This document shows positions 16,619 through 26,000 of a DNA stretch of 64,000 nt, piece by piece. The stretch spans positions 124,001 to 188,000 of the forward strand of contig CAVBBL010000002.1 of NCBI GenBank assembly GCA_963593905.1, in the 5' to 3' direction. The notes beneath the pieces are model-generated. The model did not search any database and was not told the DNA's origin. It worked only from the letters and a program-made list of their open reading frames with translations. The translations under genes and the position numbers were made by a program. This DNA comes from CAG-791 sp963593905 (lineage in GTDB: Bacteria; Bacillota; Clostridia; Lachnospirales; Lachnospiraceae). Position 1 is the first letter of the stretch; each line of letters opens with the position of its first letter.

Positions 16619-17113
16619 ATGGCAGAGGGAAGAGTAACCATTTATACCGGAACGGGGCATGGCAAGACACAGGCTGCGTTAGGCAATGCGATGCAGCGGG
16701 CAGCTCTGGGAAAGTATGTTGTGATCATCCAGTTTCTCAAAGGAAAGGGGCTGAGGGAGTCAGAATTCCTGCAGCGTCTGGAGCCGGAGATCAAGCTGTT
16801 TCGATTCGAAAAATCCACGGAGAACTTTACAGAGCGCACCGAGGAGGAGAAGAAGGAAGAAATAGCACATATCCGCAACGGTTTTAATTTTGCCAGGAAG
16901 GTGATTTCCACCAGCGGATGCAGTCTTCTTATTTTGGATGAGGTATTGGGACTGGTGGATAATGAGATCATCACCACGGAGGAACTTCACTCCTTGTTAG
17001 AGCTTCGCGGTGAGATGGATGTTATCCTGACAGGCATTTCCATTAAGGAGGATGTCTGTGCCCTGGCAGATGAGGTGAATTGTATTATTCCCAAAGTTTG
17101 TCAGGAAACCTGA
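16619..17113 (+). CDS. cobO: Cob(I)yrinic acid a,c-diamide adenosyltransferase (CobO/BtuR family)
   Basis: 164 residues, shorter than the ~190-200 of enteric BtuR/CobO. The P-loop variant YTGTGHGKTQAALGNAMQRA at about residue 10 is diagnostic of the family, as are QFLKGKG and LLILDEVLGLVDNEII (about 105), then LELRGEMDVILTG. It transfers adenosine from ATP to the corrinoid cobalt to make adenosylcobalamin or its precursors. No other cobalamin gene is nearby, so it probably serves salvage of imported corrinoids. The start follows GGGAGGCAGT. A terminator follows. Confidence 0.9.
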   Translation: MAEGRVTIYTGTGHGKTQAALGNAMQRAALGKYVVIIQFLKGKGLRESEFLQRLEPEIKLFRFEKSTENFTERTEEEKKEEIAHIRNGFNFARKVISTSGCSLLILDEVLGLVDNEIITTEELHSLLELRGEMDVILTGISIKEDVCALADEVNCIIPKVCQET

Positions 17114-17213
17114 GTGCTGTTGCATGGTGACGGGAAGTCAGGCCACGCAGAATGATTGTAGAATTGCATAGACTTGTCACGGGAGAGAGTTTTCTTTTCA
17201 GTGACACACAAAG

Positions 17214-17264
17214 GAAAGCGGGAATTTTAGGGTATTTACTCGAAAAAACCCGCTTTCTTTAATT
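17214..17264 (+). terminator. Rho-independent terminator after cobO
   Basis: GAAAGCGGG and CCCGCTTTC form a nine-base stem followed by TTTAATTT. Confidence 0.8.
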
Positions 17265-17269
17265 TAAAC

Positions 17270-17345
17270 AGAAATTAAATCAAACAAAGATTAAGTCAAA
17301 CAAGGATTAAGTCAAACAAAGATCAAACAAACGATACAGGAAACC
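17270..17345. repeat. Degenerate short tandem repeats
   Basis: Several imperfect units of about 14-16 bases of the type ATTAAGTCAAACAAAG follow each other upstream of the glycosyltransferase gene. They look like replication-slippage products. Confidence 0.7.
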
Positions 17346-17369
17346 GATGAAGTAAAGGAAGTAATACAA

Positions 17370-18263
17370 ATGCCGGAGCAAAGAAAAGAGCACCCAACGG
17401 TCAGCATCATCGTGCCGCTGTATAATGCAGAAAAGTATATTGTCGGGACTATCCGCTCGGTGGAGGAACAGACCTTTACAGACTGGGAGCTACTTCTGGT
17501 GGACGACTGTTCGCCGGATCAAAGCGCACAGACAGCAGCCAGGGAGATAGAGAACTTTCGCCAAAGACAGGAGCAGAAAAAGAAACAGGAGGGCTGGACA
17601 GAATCCTGCTATCCTGTCATTCGGCTTCTTCGCAAGGATAAAAATGAAGGAGCAGCCATGGCGAGAAACACCGGCCTGTCTCAGGCAAAAGGGCGGTTTA
17701 TCGCATTTCTGGACGCGGATGATCTGTGGGATTTCCGCAAACTGGAAATGGAATTGGATTTCCAGAAGAGGACCGGGGCGGCTTTTGTCTTTACTTCTTA
17801 TCATTTCGGGGATGAAGAGGGGTATCCTACGGGGAAAACAGTGCGGGTGCCGGATGAGCTGCAATACAGAAGGGCTTTGACAAGGACGATTATTTTTACA
17901 TCCACTGTCTTGATCGACCGGAGTCAGGTCGATGATTCGCTCATTCAAATGCCGCGGATACCATCCGAGGATACTGCGACCTGGTGGCGCATCCTAAAGA
18001 GTGGTATCACGGCCAGAGGACTTGATGAGCCATTGGTCATCTACAGAAGACCGGAAAGATCTCTTTCCTCCAACAAGGGGAAGGCGGTCCTTCGAATCTG
18101 GAATCTGTACAGGAAGGTGGCACAGCTGTCTGTACCGGAAAGTGCCATTTGTCTGGTAGGATGGGCATGGCACGCCACCATGCGCCGGCTGATCAGCGAT
18201 GAGCTGCGCAGCCGGTTTGCAGGAAAAAGTGAGAATGACGCGAGAAAGAAAAGTGTAAAATGA
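17370..18263 (+). CDS. Family 2 glycosyltransferase
   Basis: 297 residues. A GT-A fold glycosyltransferase with the standard start VSIIVPLYNAEKYI, the nucleotide-binding LLLVDDCSPDQS near residue 45, ARNTGLSQAKGRFIAFLDADDLW (metal-binding DAD near residue 115) and a later acceptor-side ED (PSEDTATWWRIL, about 197). No membrane helix. Sugar donor and acceptor cannot be predicted; similar enzymes decorate wall teichoic acid or capsule glycans. It stands alone after a terminator, facing the convergent HAD gene. GGAAG lies upstream of the ATG. Confidence 0.9.
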   Translation: MPEQRKEHPTVSIIVPLYNAEKYIVGTIRSVEEQTFTDWELLLVDDCSPDQSAQTAAREIENFRQRQEQKKKQEGWTESCYPVIRLLRKDKNEGAAMARNTGLSQAKGRFIAFLDADDLWDFRKLEMELDFQKRTGAAFVFTSYHFGDEEGYPTGKTVRVPDELQYRRALTRTIIFTSTVLIDRSQVDDSLIQMPRIPSEDTATWWRILKSGITARGLDEPLVIYRRPERSLSSNKGKAVLRIWNLYRKVAQLSVPESAICLVGWAWHATMRRLISDELRSRFAGKSENDARKKSVK

Positions 18264-18319
18264 CTGCGCATCGGATCTAAGAGAGCTAAGATAGGAGAAT
18301 GCCGATGCCTTTCGGTGTA

Positions 18320-19147
18320 TCAGCAAAGGGGGATATTGCTGACGGTATCATAAATGAGCTCCGGTCTGCAGTCGGAATGTTCGGCATCTTTTAGAGTGGC
18401 CTCCCCGCTGAGTACCAGGATAGAGTGCAGACCGCCGTTTATTCCGGCAGCGATGTCTGTATAGAGACGGTCGCCTACCATGGCGATAGAGCTTCGATCC
18501 TCAGTGCCCAGACGTTCCAGGAGATAATCCACGATATCGGTATTGGGCTTTCCGATGATTCGATCCGGATACCGGAAGGCAGAGGCGTGTATGAAGGCGT
18601 GAATGGCGCCGGCATCCGGAATAAAGCCTGTCTCCGTGGGGCAATTGTAATCCGGATGAGTGGAAAGATAGGGAAGTCCCTCCCGGACGAAATCACATAC
18701 CTTGCACATCTTTTCATAAGTCAGACTGGTATCAAAGCCGGTGACCACCACGTCAGGGTGTTCATCCTCTAAGGAAATGCCGGCCTGGAGAAACTCCTCC
18801 CGAAGCAGAGCATTTCCAAGCAGAAATACCTTTTTTCCGGGATATTGTTTTTTCAGATACCAGATGGTGGCCTGCCCGGAGGTGAGTATGGCATCCTCGG
18901 AGACAGCAAGACCCATGCGGGATAGTTTCTCTACATAGACAGCGGGGTTTTTGGAGGAATTATTGGTCAGGAAGATATACTCTCGTCCTGTCGCCTTGAT
19001 TCTGTCCAGAAATTCTCTGGCGCCGGGAATCCATTTTTCTCCCAAATAGATGGTGCCGTCCATATCCAGCGCAAAGGTATGGATCCCGGAAAGGATGCCT
19101 TGCGGATCTTGATTGACACAAGGAAGTGCGGTTTCTTTTTCCTGCAT
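18320..19147 (-). CDS. HAD-superfamily IIA hydrolase (NagD/PNPase-like)
   Basis: 275 residues from ATG 19147, chosen because GGAGAAGCATC precedes it; the open frame continues upstream without a ribosome site. Motif I FALDMDGTIYLGEKWIPGA carries the nucleophile and acid/base aspartates, motif II is FLTNNSSK, motif III is RIIGKPN, and motif IV is MVGDRLYTDIAAG. This is the NagD/AraL/p-nitrophenylphosphatase branch with a C2 cap, which dephosphorylates nucleotides or sugar phosphates. Physiological substrate unknown. It is divergent from addB with a 142-base gap. Confidence 0.9.
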   Translation of the reverse strand: MQEKETALPCVNQDPQGILSGIHTFALDMDGTIYLGEKWIPGAREFLDRIKATGREYIFLTNNSSKNPAVYVEKLSRMGLAVSEDAILTSGQATIWYLKKQYPGKKVFLLGNALLREEFLQAGISLEDEHPDVVVTGFDTSLTYEKMCKVCDFVREGLPYLSTHPDYNCPTETGFIPDAGAIHAFIHASAFRYPDRIIGKPNTDIVDYLLERLGTEDRSSIAMVGDRLYTDIAAGINGGLHSILVLSGEATLKDAEHSDCRPELIYDTVSNIPLC

Positions 19148-19289
19148 GATGCTTCTCCGTTTCTGTGCTGCCTGTGCAGCTCTTGTGGCGTTTTTATTTA
19201 AGCTTTTATTCAGGTTCTTTATACGTTCTTTTCTACGGTACCCGTCAACAGTCAAAAAGTCAATGCATTACGCGAAATGAGGATATACT

Positions 19290-22200
19290 ATGAGCTATCG
19301 ATTTGTATGGGGAGCTTCCGGCGCAGGCAAAAGTCATGATCTGATGGAGTATGCCATACAGGCATCCGAGGTGTGCGGAAAAGAAAGTATTCTCTATATC
19401 GTGCCGGATCAGTCCAAGATGCAGACGGAACAGGAATTGGTGGCAGCACACCCTGCCCACGGCATTATGAATATAGAAGTGCTGAGCTTCGGGCGCCTCT
19501 CCCACAGGATTTTTGAAGAACTGGGCGTGCAGAAGCGGACAGTTCTGGACGACATGGGCAAGACTTTGGTGCTGCGAAGAATTGCCGGAAAGATAAAACA
19601 GCAGCTCCCTGTCATCGGCGGCAATCTGCAGCGGACCGGATATATCGCAGAGGTAAAATCCGCTTTGTCGGAATTTATGCAATACGGCATAGGTCTTTGT
19701 GAGATGGATACGCTCATTGAGTACGCAAAGGAGCAGGGGGCATTGCAGGCAAGACTGCAGGATCTGCGTCTTTTGTATGACGCTTTTCTGGAATATGAGA
19801 AGGAACGCTTTGTGACGACGGAGGAGACATTGGATCTGCTGGCGGAAGCCATCCCTTCCTCCGCGCTGGTAAAGCAGAGTATTCTGATCTTTGACGGCTT
19901 TACCGGATTTACGCCGGTGCAAAACAGAGTGCTCTGTGCGCTGATTCTGCATGCAAAGGAAGTAATCGTCAGTCTGGATTTCGGACAGGACGGGGGTCCT
20001 TCCATGGAGCAGGTCCTGGCGGAAAAAAATGCCGGGCCTAAGGAATGCATGTTTTACTTAAGCCGCAAGACGATGCGGGATTTGCATACAATGGCGCAGG
20101 AGGCCGGCGCCGTCATGGGAGAAAATCTTGCCCTTGACGGGGATACAGACAAATATAGGCAGGGGAAAAATACACAGGCACAAGAAATAAGAGGGGCACA
20201 GACGCAGGAGATAGAGGAGGTACAGACACAAGGGATAAAGAATGCACAAATACAGGATATAGAGAAGGCACAGATACAGGAGATAAAGGGGGCGCAGACA
20301 CAGGAGACGAGTGTATGGCGATTTCGCCAAAATCCTGTGCTGGGACACATGGAAGCCCATTTGTTCCGATCTCCGGTAATTCCATGGACAGGAGGAGAAC
20401 AGGCTTTAAGACAGAGCATTCATATCCGAGAGTCCTCGTCCCGATTAGAAGAGGTGCGGCAGATGTGCATCACTATCCGCAGGCTGGTGGAAGAGCAGGG
20501 ATACCTGTATCGGGATTTTGCCGCCGTGTGCGGTGATCAGACAGCGTATCAGGATGCGCTGGAGAGAATGTGCCGCCGCTACGAGATACCGGTATACATT
20601 GACAGGACCAGCCCTGTGGTGGCCAATCCCCTGACAGAAACGATCCGCAGTGCATTGCAGATCGGAATCAGCGACTATGCCTATGAGCAGGTATTTCGGT
20701 ATCTGCGAAGCGGCCTGTCGTCCCTGACGGCCGATGAGACAGACAGGCTGGAAAATTTTTGCCTGGAAAGAGGCATCCGCAGCCGAAAGAAATGGGGAAG
20801 AGTTTTTGATGAAAAGGTAGAACCTTTGCGTCTTAAATTTCTGGAGGAAATTGCGCCTCTTACTATGACGGGAATAATCGGAGAAACCGCTCGGGAGGAT
20901 AACAGGCAGGAAAATGCGGGGGCGGCTGCCAAAATGACGGTCCGCATGCGCACGGAGGCACTGTACCGATTTCTGGTACAGAATCATGTCCAGGAATCCA
21001 TGGAAAAGTATGCAGAGGCATTCACGGAGCAAATGGACCTGGTGCGGGCAAAGGAATACAGCCAGATTTATCCTAAGCTTATGGAATTGTTGGATCAGAT
21101 CGTGGATCTGCTGGGAGATGAGCCTATATCTGCCAGAGACTATCTGTCCCTGTTGGAGACCGGAATCGCAGAGATTCGGGTGGGGACATTGCCCCAGAAG
21201 GCAGACCGTTTGGTAGTGGGAGATATGGAACGAACCAGACTGCATCAGGTAAAGGTACTCTTTGTGCTGGGCGTCAATGATGGCAGTATTCCCAAGGCAT
21301 CCACAGGAGGGGGGATTCTCTCAGATCTGGACAGAGAGTTTTTACAGGGCTCCGGCATGGAGCTTTCGCCTACCCCCAGACAGCAGATGTATATCCAGCG
21401 GCTCTATCTGTATATGAACATGACAAAGCCTACAGAGCAGCTCTATCTGTCCTATGCCCGAGTAGGAGATGACGGTAAGACCCTGCGTCCTTCCTATCTG
21501 ATCCAAACCATGCGCCGCCTTTTCCCGGAATTATCGGTGGAAGTGCCCGAGGAGGGGCCGCTGGCCGGTCAGCTGATGGCGGGACGGGACAGCCTGGATT
21601 TTCTCGCCGGAGGACTGCGGGAGATGATGGACGGCTATTATGACAGGGAAAAGGCAAAAATGGAAAGCCTCCTGACAGTCTATGGTGTCCTGACAGCAGG
21701 ATGCGGGGCTGAGGAAAAGATGGCAGAGAATGCGCAGAGGCTGACCAAAGCGGCAGTGCTTCGCTATCGTCCAAGACCTATCTCCCAGCAGACAGCGAAG
21801 GCACTCTACGGGCGGTTCCTGCGGGGGAGCGTCAGCAGGCTGGAGACCTGCGCACAGTGCTTTGGCAGACATTATCTGCAATATGGACTGGGGCTCAAGG
21901 AACGGAAAGTCTATGTGCCGGAGACCTCTGATGTGGGGGCAGTACTGCATGAGAGCATGGAGGCCTTTGCGGGAAAGCTTCGAAAGCAGGGACTGTCCTG
22001 GACGGATTTTGATTACCGCCAGGGACAGCAGCTTTCCGAAGAGGCCATTATGGAGACAGCAGCGGGCTATCAGGATCTGCTGCTCTATGCCACAGCCAGA
22101 AGCAGTGCTTCCTTAGAGCGGATGAAGCGGATCCTGGGCCGCACGGTAGAGACACTGCAATACCAGTTGCGGCGGGGAAGCTTCGTGCCCCAGGAGTATG

Positions 22201-22958
22201 AGCTTTCCTTTGGAACCAAAACATCGCCTTTGGGAGAGATTGTGATTCCTTTGCATCCCTGGGAGGATGATGCAGAGACGGCTGCCCTTTATTTAAACGG
22301 TCGTATAGACAGATTGGATCTGTGTCATACCCAGGATGGTATCTATATCAAGGTGTTGGATTATAAATCCGGTCTGCGTGATCTGGATCCCCAAAAGATA
22401 AGGCAGGGCCTGCAGCTGCAGCTGATGGTCTATATGGAAGCGGCCAGGGCCAGAGAACAGAGCCTGTATCCGGAGAAGAGCACAGTGCCTGCTGCCATGC
22501 TCTACTATCGCTTTCAGGATCCTTTTGTGGATGGAGATTTTGCCGTGCTGCCGGTAGAAAATGATGCAGACAAGGAGACGTGGACAGGAGAAACCGATGC
22601 ATCAATTCTGGTTGCACAGCTGAAAGAACTGTGTCCCAGAGGACTCATCAACAAGGATCCGCAGGTGCTTTCTTTGCTGGATAAGGAACCCGGAAATAAA
22701 GCACATGTCATTCCCGTCAGCTTTAAAAAAGACGGAACGCTGCGGTCCGGCTCCGGCGTGCTTTCTACCGAAGAGTATGAAGAACTGGCAGAGGCTGCCA
22801 GAGAGGTGATGTGTCAGCTGGGGGAGGAAATCCTTCGGGGAAATGTGACACTCTCCCCTGTGGAGGACGGGCAGATATCTGCCTGTGAATACTGTCCCTA
22901 TAAGAATGTATGCGGTTTTGACCCCAAGACACCGGGGTATGAAAAAAGAAATATTTAA
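19290..22958 (+). CDS. addB: ATP-dependent helicase/nuclease AddB (deoxyribonuclease subunit B)
   Basis: 1222 residues. Partner of AddA in the RecBCD-type end-resection complex that prepares double-strand breaks for RecA. The N-terminal Walker A is GASGAGKSHDL (about residue 8). The iron-sulfur cysteines typical of AddB are visible: one in RLETCAQCFG (about 853) and three in CEYCPYKNVCGF (about 1200). The nuclease motif VLDYKSG is at about 1025. An unusual insert at about residues 290-340 consists of six or seven eight-residue repeats of the type AQTQEIKG, which falls outside the known motifs. The stop lies 90 bases before the addA start. Confidence 0.95.
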   Translation: MSYRFVWGASGAGKSHDLMEYAIQASEVCGKESILYIVPDQSKMQTEQELVAAHPAHGIMNIEVLSFGRLSHRIFEELGVQKRTVLDDMGKTLVLRRIAGKIKQQLPVIGGNLQRTGYIAEVKSALSEFMQYGIGLCEMDTLIEYAKEQGALQARLQDLRLLYDAFLEYEKERFVTTEETLDLLAEAIPSSALVKQSILIFDGFTGFTPVQNRVLCALILHAKEVIVSLDFGQDGGPSMEQVLAEKNAGPKECMFYLSRKTMRDLHTMAQEAGAVMGENLALDGDTDKYRQGKNTQAQEIRGAQTQEIEEVQTQGIKNAQIQDIEKAQIQEIKGAQTQETSVWRFRQNPVLGHMEAHLFRSPVIPWTGGEQALRQSIHIRESSSRLEEVRQMCITIRRLVEEQGYLYRDFAAVCGDQTAYQDALERMCRRYEIPVYIDRTSPVVANPLTETIRSALQIGISDYAYEQVFRYLRSGLSSLTADETDRLENFCLERGIRSRKKWGRVFDEKVEPLRLKFLEEIAPLTMTGIIGETAREDNRQENAGAAAKMTVRMRTEALYRFLVQNHVQESMEKYAEAFTEQMDLVRAKEYSQIYPKLMELLDQIVDLLGDEPISARDYLSLLETGIAEIRVGTLPQKADRLVVGDMERTRLHQVKVLFVLGVNDGSIPKASTGGGILSDLDREFLQGSGMELSPTPRQQMYIQRLYLYMNMTKPTEQLYLSYARVGDDGKTLRPSYLIQTMRRLFPELSVEVPEEGPLAGQLMAGRDSLDFLAGGLREMMDGYYDREKAKMESLLTVYGVLTAGCGAEEKMAENAQRLTKAAVLRYRPRPISQQTAKALYGRFLRGSVSRLETCAQCFGRHYLQYGLGLKERKVYVPETSDVGAVLHESMEAFAGKLRKQGLSWTDFDYRQGQQLSEEAIMETAAGYQDLLLYATARSSASLERMKRILGRTVETLQYQLRRGSFVPQEYELSFGTKTSPLGEIVIPLHPWEDDAETAALYLNGRIDRLDLCHTQDGIYIKVLDYKSGLRDLDPQKIRQGLQLQLMVYMEAARAREQSLYPEKSTVPAAMLYYRFQDPFVDGDFAVLPVENDADKETWTGETDASILVAQLKELCPRGLINKDPQVLSLLDKEPGNKAHVIPVSFKKDGTLRSGSGVLSTEEYEELAEAAREVMCQLGEEILRGNVTLSPVEDGQISACEYCPYKNVCGFDPKTPGYEKRNI
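20159..20311 (+). repeat. 24-bp coding minisatellite within addB
   Basis: About six imperfect 24-base units encode AQ[TI]Q[EGD]I[REK][GENK]. Units differ by point substitutions but keep frame. Confidence 0.9.
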
Positions 22959-23048
22959 TAAGTTGGATGATATCGGGGTGAGAGCGCGCAGCAATCCCGC
23001 ATCATCTGATTGGCAGAACAATCAACTTATAAAAATCCAGAGGTAAGT

Positions 23049-26000
23049 ATGAAATTTACAGAGAAACAGCAGCGGGTGCTGGATGCAAGAGATCACAATA
23101 TACTGGTGTCAGCGGCCGCAGGAAGCGGCAAGACAGCAGTGCTGGTAGAGCGCATCATACGTCTGGTGACAGAGCCCGGAAAAGACGGGGCGGAGCCGGC
23201 GGATATCGATCAGCTGTTAGTGGTGACCTTTACCAGGGCGGCGGCAGCGCAGATGCGGGAGCGTATCGGCGCTGCCATAGAAAAAAGGCTGGCTGCGGAA
23301 CCGGAAAATCGGCATCTTCAGCGTCAGGAGACCTTACTGCACAGAGCCCAGATTACTACCATTGACAGCTTCTGCACTTATTTATTGCGCAATCATTTCA
23401 GCGACATCGATTTAGACCCTTCCTTCCGGCAGGCAGATGAGACAGAATCCGCTTTGCTGAAAAAGGATGTGTTAGGAACAGTGCTGGAGGAGGCTTACAG
23501 CAGGAAAGATCCTGACTTTATGGCCTGTGTGGACTATTTTTGTCCGGGGGTTAAGGATACTGCTTTAGAGGGACTGGTGATGGATCTCTATACCAAGGCG
23601 ATGAGCCATCCCTGGCCGGAGATGTGGATCAAGGAGAGAGAAGAGGACTACTGTGCCCTGACCGAAGAGGAACTGTACAGAACACCCTGGATGGAATTTT
23701 TGCTGCGGCAGGGACTGCGGCGGTTTAAGGAGATGGAAGAGCGATATGATGCCATGCTCATCATCTGTCAGCAGGCGGACGGGCCCTATCCTTATGCTGC
23801 ATTTCTGGAGGAGGAAAAGAAAACTGTCTTTGCAGGTCTTAAGGAGAAAGCAGCTTTTTATACGGCGGCGGAGGAAGATGACGCCAAAAAGGCCAGGAAA
23901 AAGCTGGAAGAACTTATCAGAATCCGGGAGCAGCTGGAGAACTGTGTCCAGAAATTTGCCGGTGTAAAAAATCTGCCCCGGGTGGATGCCAGGAAATACC
24001 CGGAGGTGAATCCTCTCTTAAAAGGCGCCGTCCAGGAAATGCGAAGCGCGTGTAAAAAGGCGGCGAAGGAATTGGGGGAGAAGCTGTTTACGGAGTCCCC
24101 TTCCGAGACGGCCTTTAAGATGGAGGCTGCCCGGAAACCGCTGCAGACATTGGCTTGCCTGACCCTGGAGTTTATTCATCGTTTTCAGGAGACCAAGCAG
24201 GAAAAGAATATCATCGACTTTGATGATCTGGAGCACCATGCCCTGCATATCCTGTGTGATGTCAAGGAGGACGGCAGCGTATTGCCCAGCAGGACAGCCC
24301 TGCGCTATCGCAGTCATTTTAAGGAAATTCTGATCGACGAATATCAGGACAGCAATGATGTGCAGGAATTGCTTCTCTCCATCATTTCCGGAGAGAGTGA
24401 GGGGCACTTTAACCGTTTTATGGTAGGGGATGTAAAACAGAGCATCTATAAATTCCGCCTGGCCAGGCCGGAAATCTTTATGGATAAGTTCTTTACCTAT
24501 CGCCCCATGGATGAACGGAAAGAGCGCATAGACTTAGATCAGAATTTCCGAAGCCGACAGGAGGTATTAGAGAGCGTCAACGGCGTTTTTGAGCGCATCA
24601 TGCGTTCTGATGTGGGAGGCATCACCTACAACAAAGAGGCCTCCCTGAAAAAGGGCGCCGACTATCCGGAAAGTCAGGGAGATGAGTACCGGGCAGAGCT
24701 GCTGCTGGTGGACGAAAAGGAAGACGAGGAGACAGAAGAGAACAAGAATACAGAAAAGGATAAGAACGCAGAAAAGGACAGGAACACACAGAAAAAGCAG
24801 ACAGAAGAAGGCGGTGAAGAGAATAAAACTGCTGATGAGGAGAAGCTAAAAAGGACAAAACGTCAAAGGCAGGCACTGGCAGTGGCTCATCGGATCAAGG
24901 AACTGGTGGGGATTATGCCGGTGCGGGATGAGGACAGCGGTCTTATGCGTCCTGCCAGGTATAAGGACATTGTCATTTTGCTGCGGGCAGCTGCCGGCTG
25001 GGATGAGGAGCTTCGAACCGTCTTTGAAAAAGAAGGAATTCCCTCTTACATCAATACCCGAAAAGGCTACTTTTCCACAGAAGAGATCAGACAGGCTTTG
25101 CAGCTTCTGCGGGTGCTGGACAATCCCAGACAGGATATTCCCCTCTACGGTGTGATGAGAGGCTACTTTGGAGATTTCAGCGAGGAGGAAGTAGCCAGAG
25201 TGCGCCTTTGTGCTAAAAAGCAGGAGGAGAAGCAGCAGGAGAAGCGTCCAGAAGACGGCACCGTGGAGGATGGAGCAGAGAAAAGCAGTCTCTACGAGGC
25301 GTTGCTGCTTTGCGCCAAAGAGCAGGATTCGCTGGGAGAGAAGGCTTCGCGCTTTCTTGCTTTTATCAGGAACTGGAGAGAAAAAAAGGTTTTCCTGACG
25401 GTGCATACGCTGCTCACCAGTCTTTTTGAAGAGACGGGATATGAGAATTATGCGGCGGCGCTGCCGGGAGGTGCGGGACGGCTTGCCAATCTGCATATGC
25501 TCTGTGCCCAGGCGGCTGCTTTTGAGAAGACAGCGTATACAGGACTTTTTCAGTTCCTTCGCTATATCGATCAGATGCACGAATATGAGGTGGACTACGG
25601 AGAGGCCAACACGCTGGATGAAGAGGCGGATGTAGTACGCATCATGAGTATTCATAAGAGTAAGGGACTGGAGTTCCCCATCTGCTTTGTGGTGGGCACG
25701 GAAAAGCGCTTTAACAGGCGGGATGCCTCCGGGAATATGATCATAGACAATGACTGGGGTGCAGGTCTGTCCTACGTGGATACGAACAGGCGCATCCGTA
25801 TGGATACACTGCGAAAGAAGGCTATTGCAGAGAAAATCAGGACGGAAAGCCTGGGAGAGGAAATTCGTGTTCTCTATGTGGCGATGACCAGAGCTAAGGA
25901 AAAACTGATTCTGACGGGATATACACAAGATTATGAGGCAAAACTGCAGCAGCTTTGTGCCGGCCTGACCGGACGAAAATATCAGTTTCTGCCGGTGACG

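Noticed and set aside
18320..19255. Longer HAD protein starting at 19255
   Set aside because: The extra 36 residues are basic, unlike the family, and lack a ribosome site; ATG 19147 has GGAG at seven bases.
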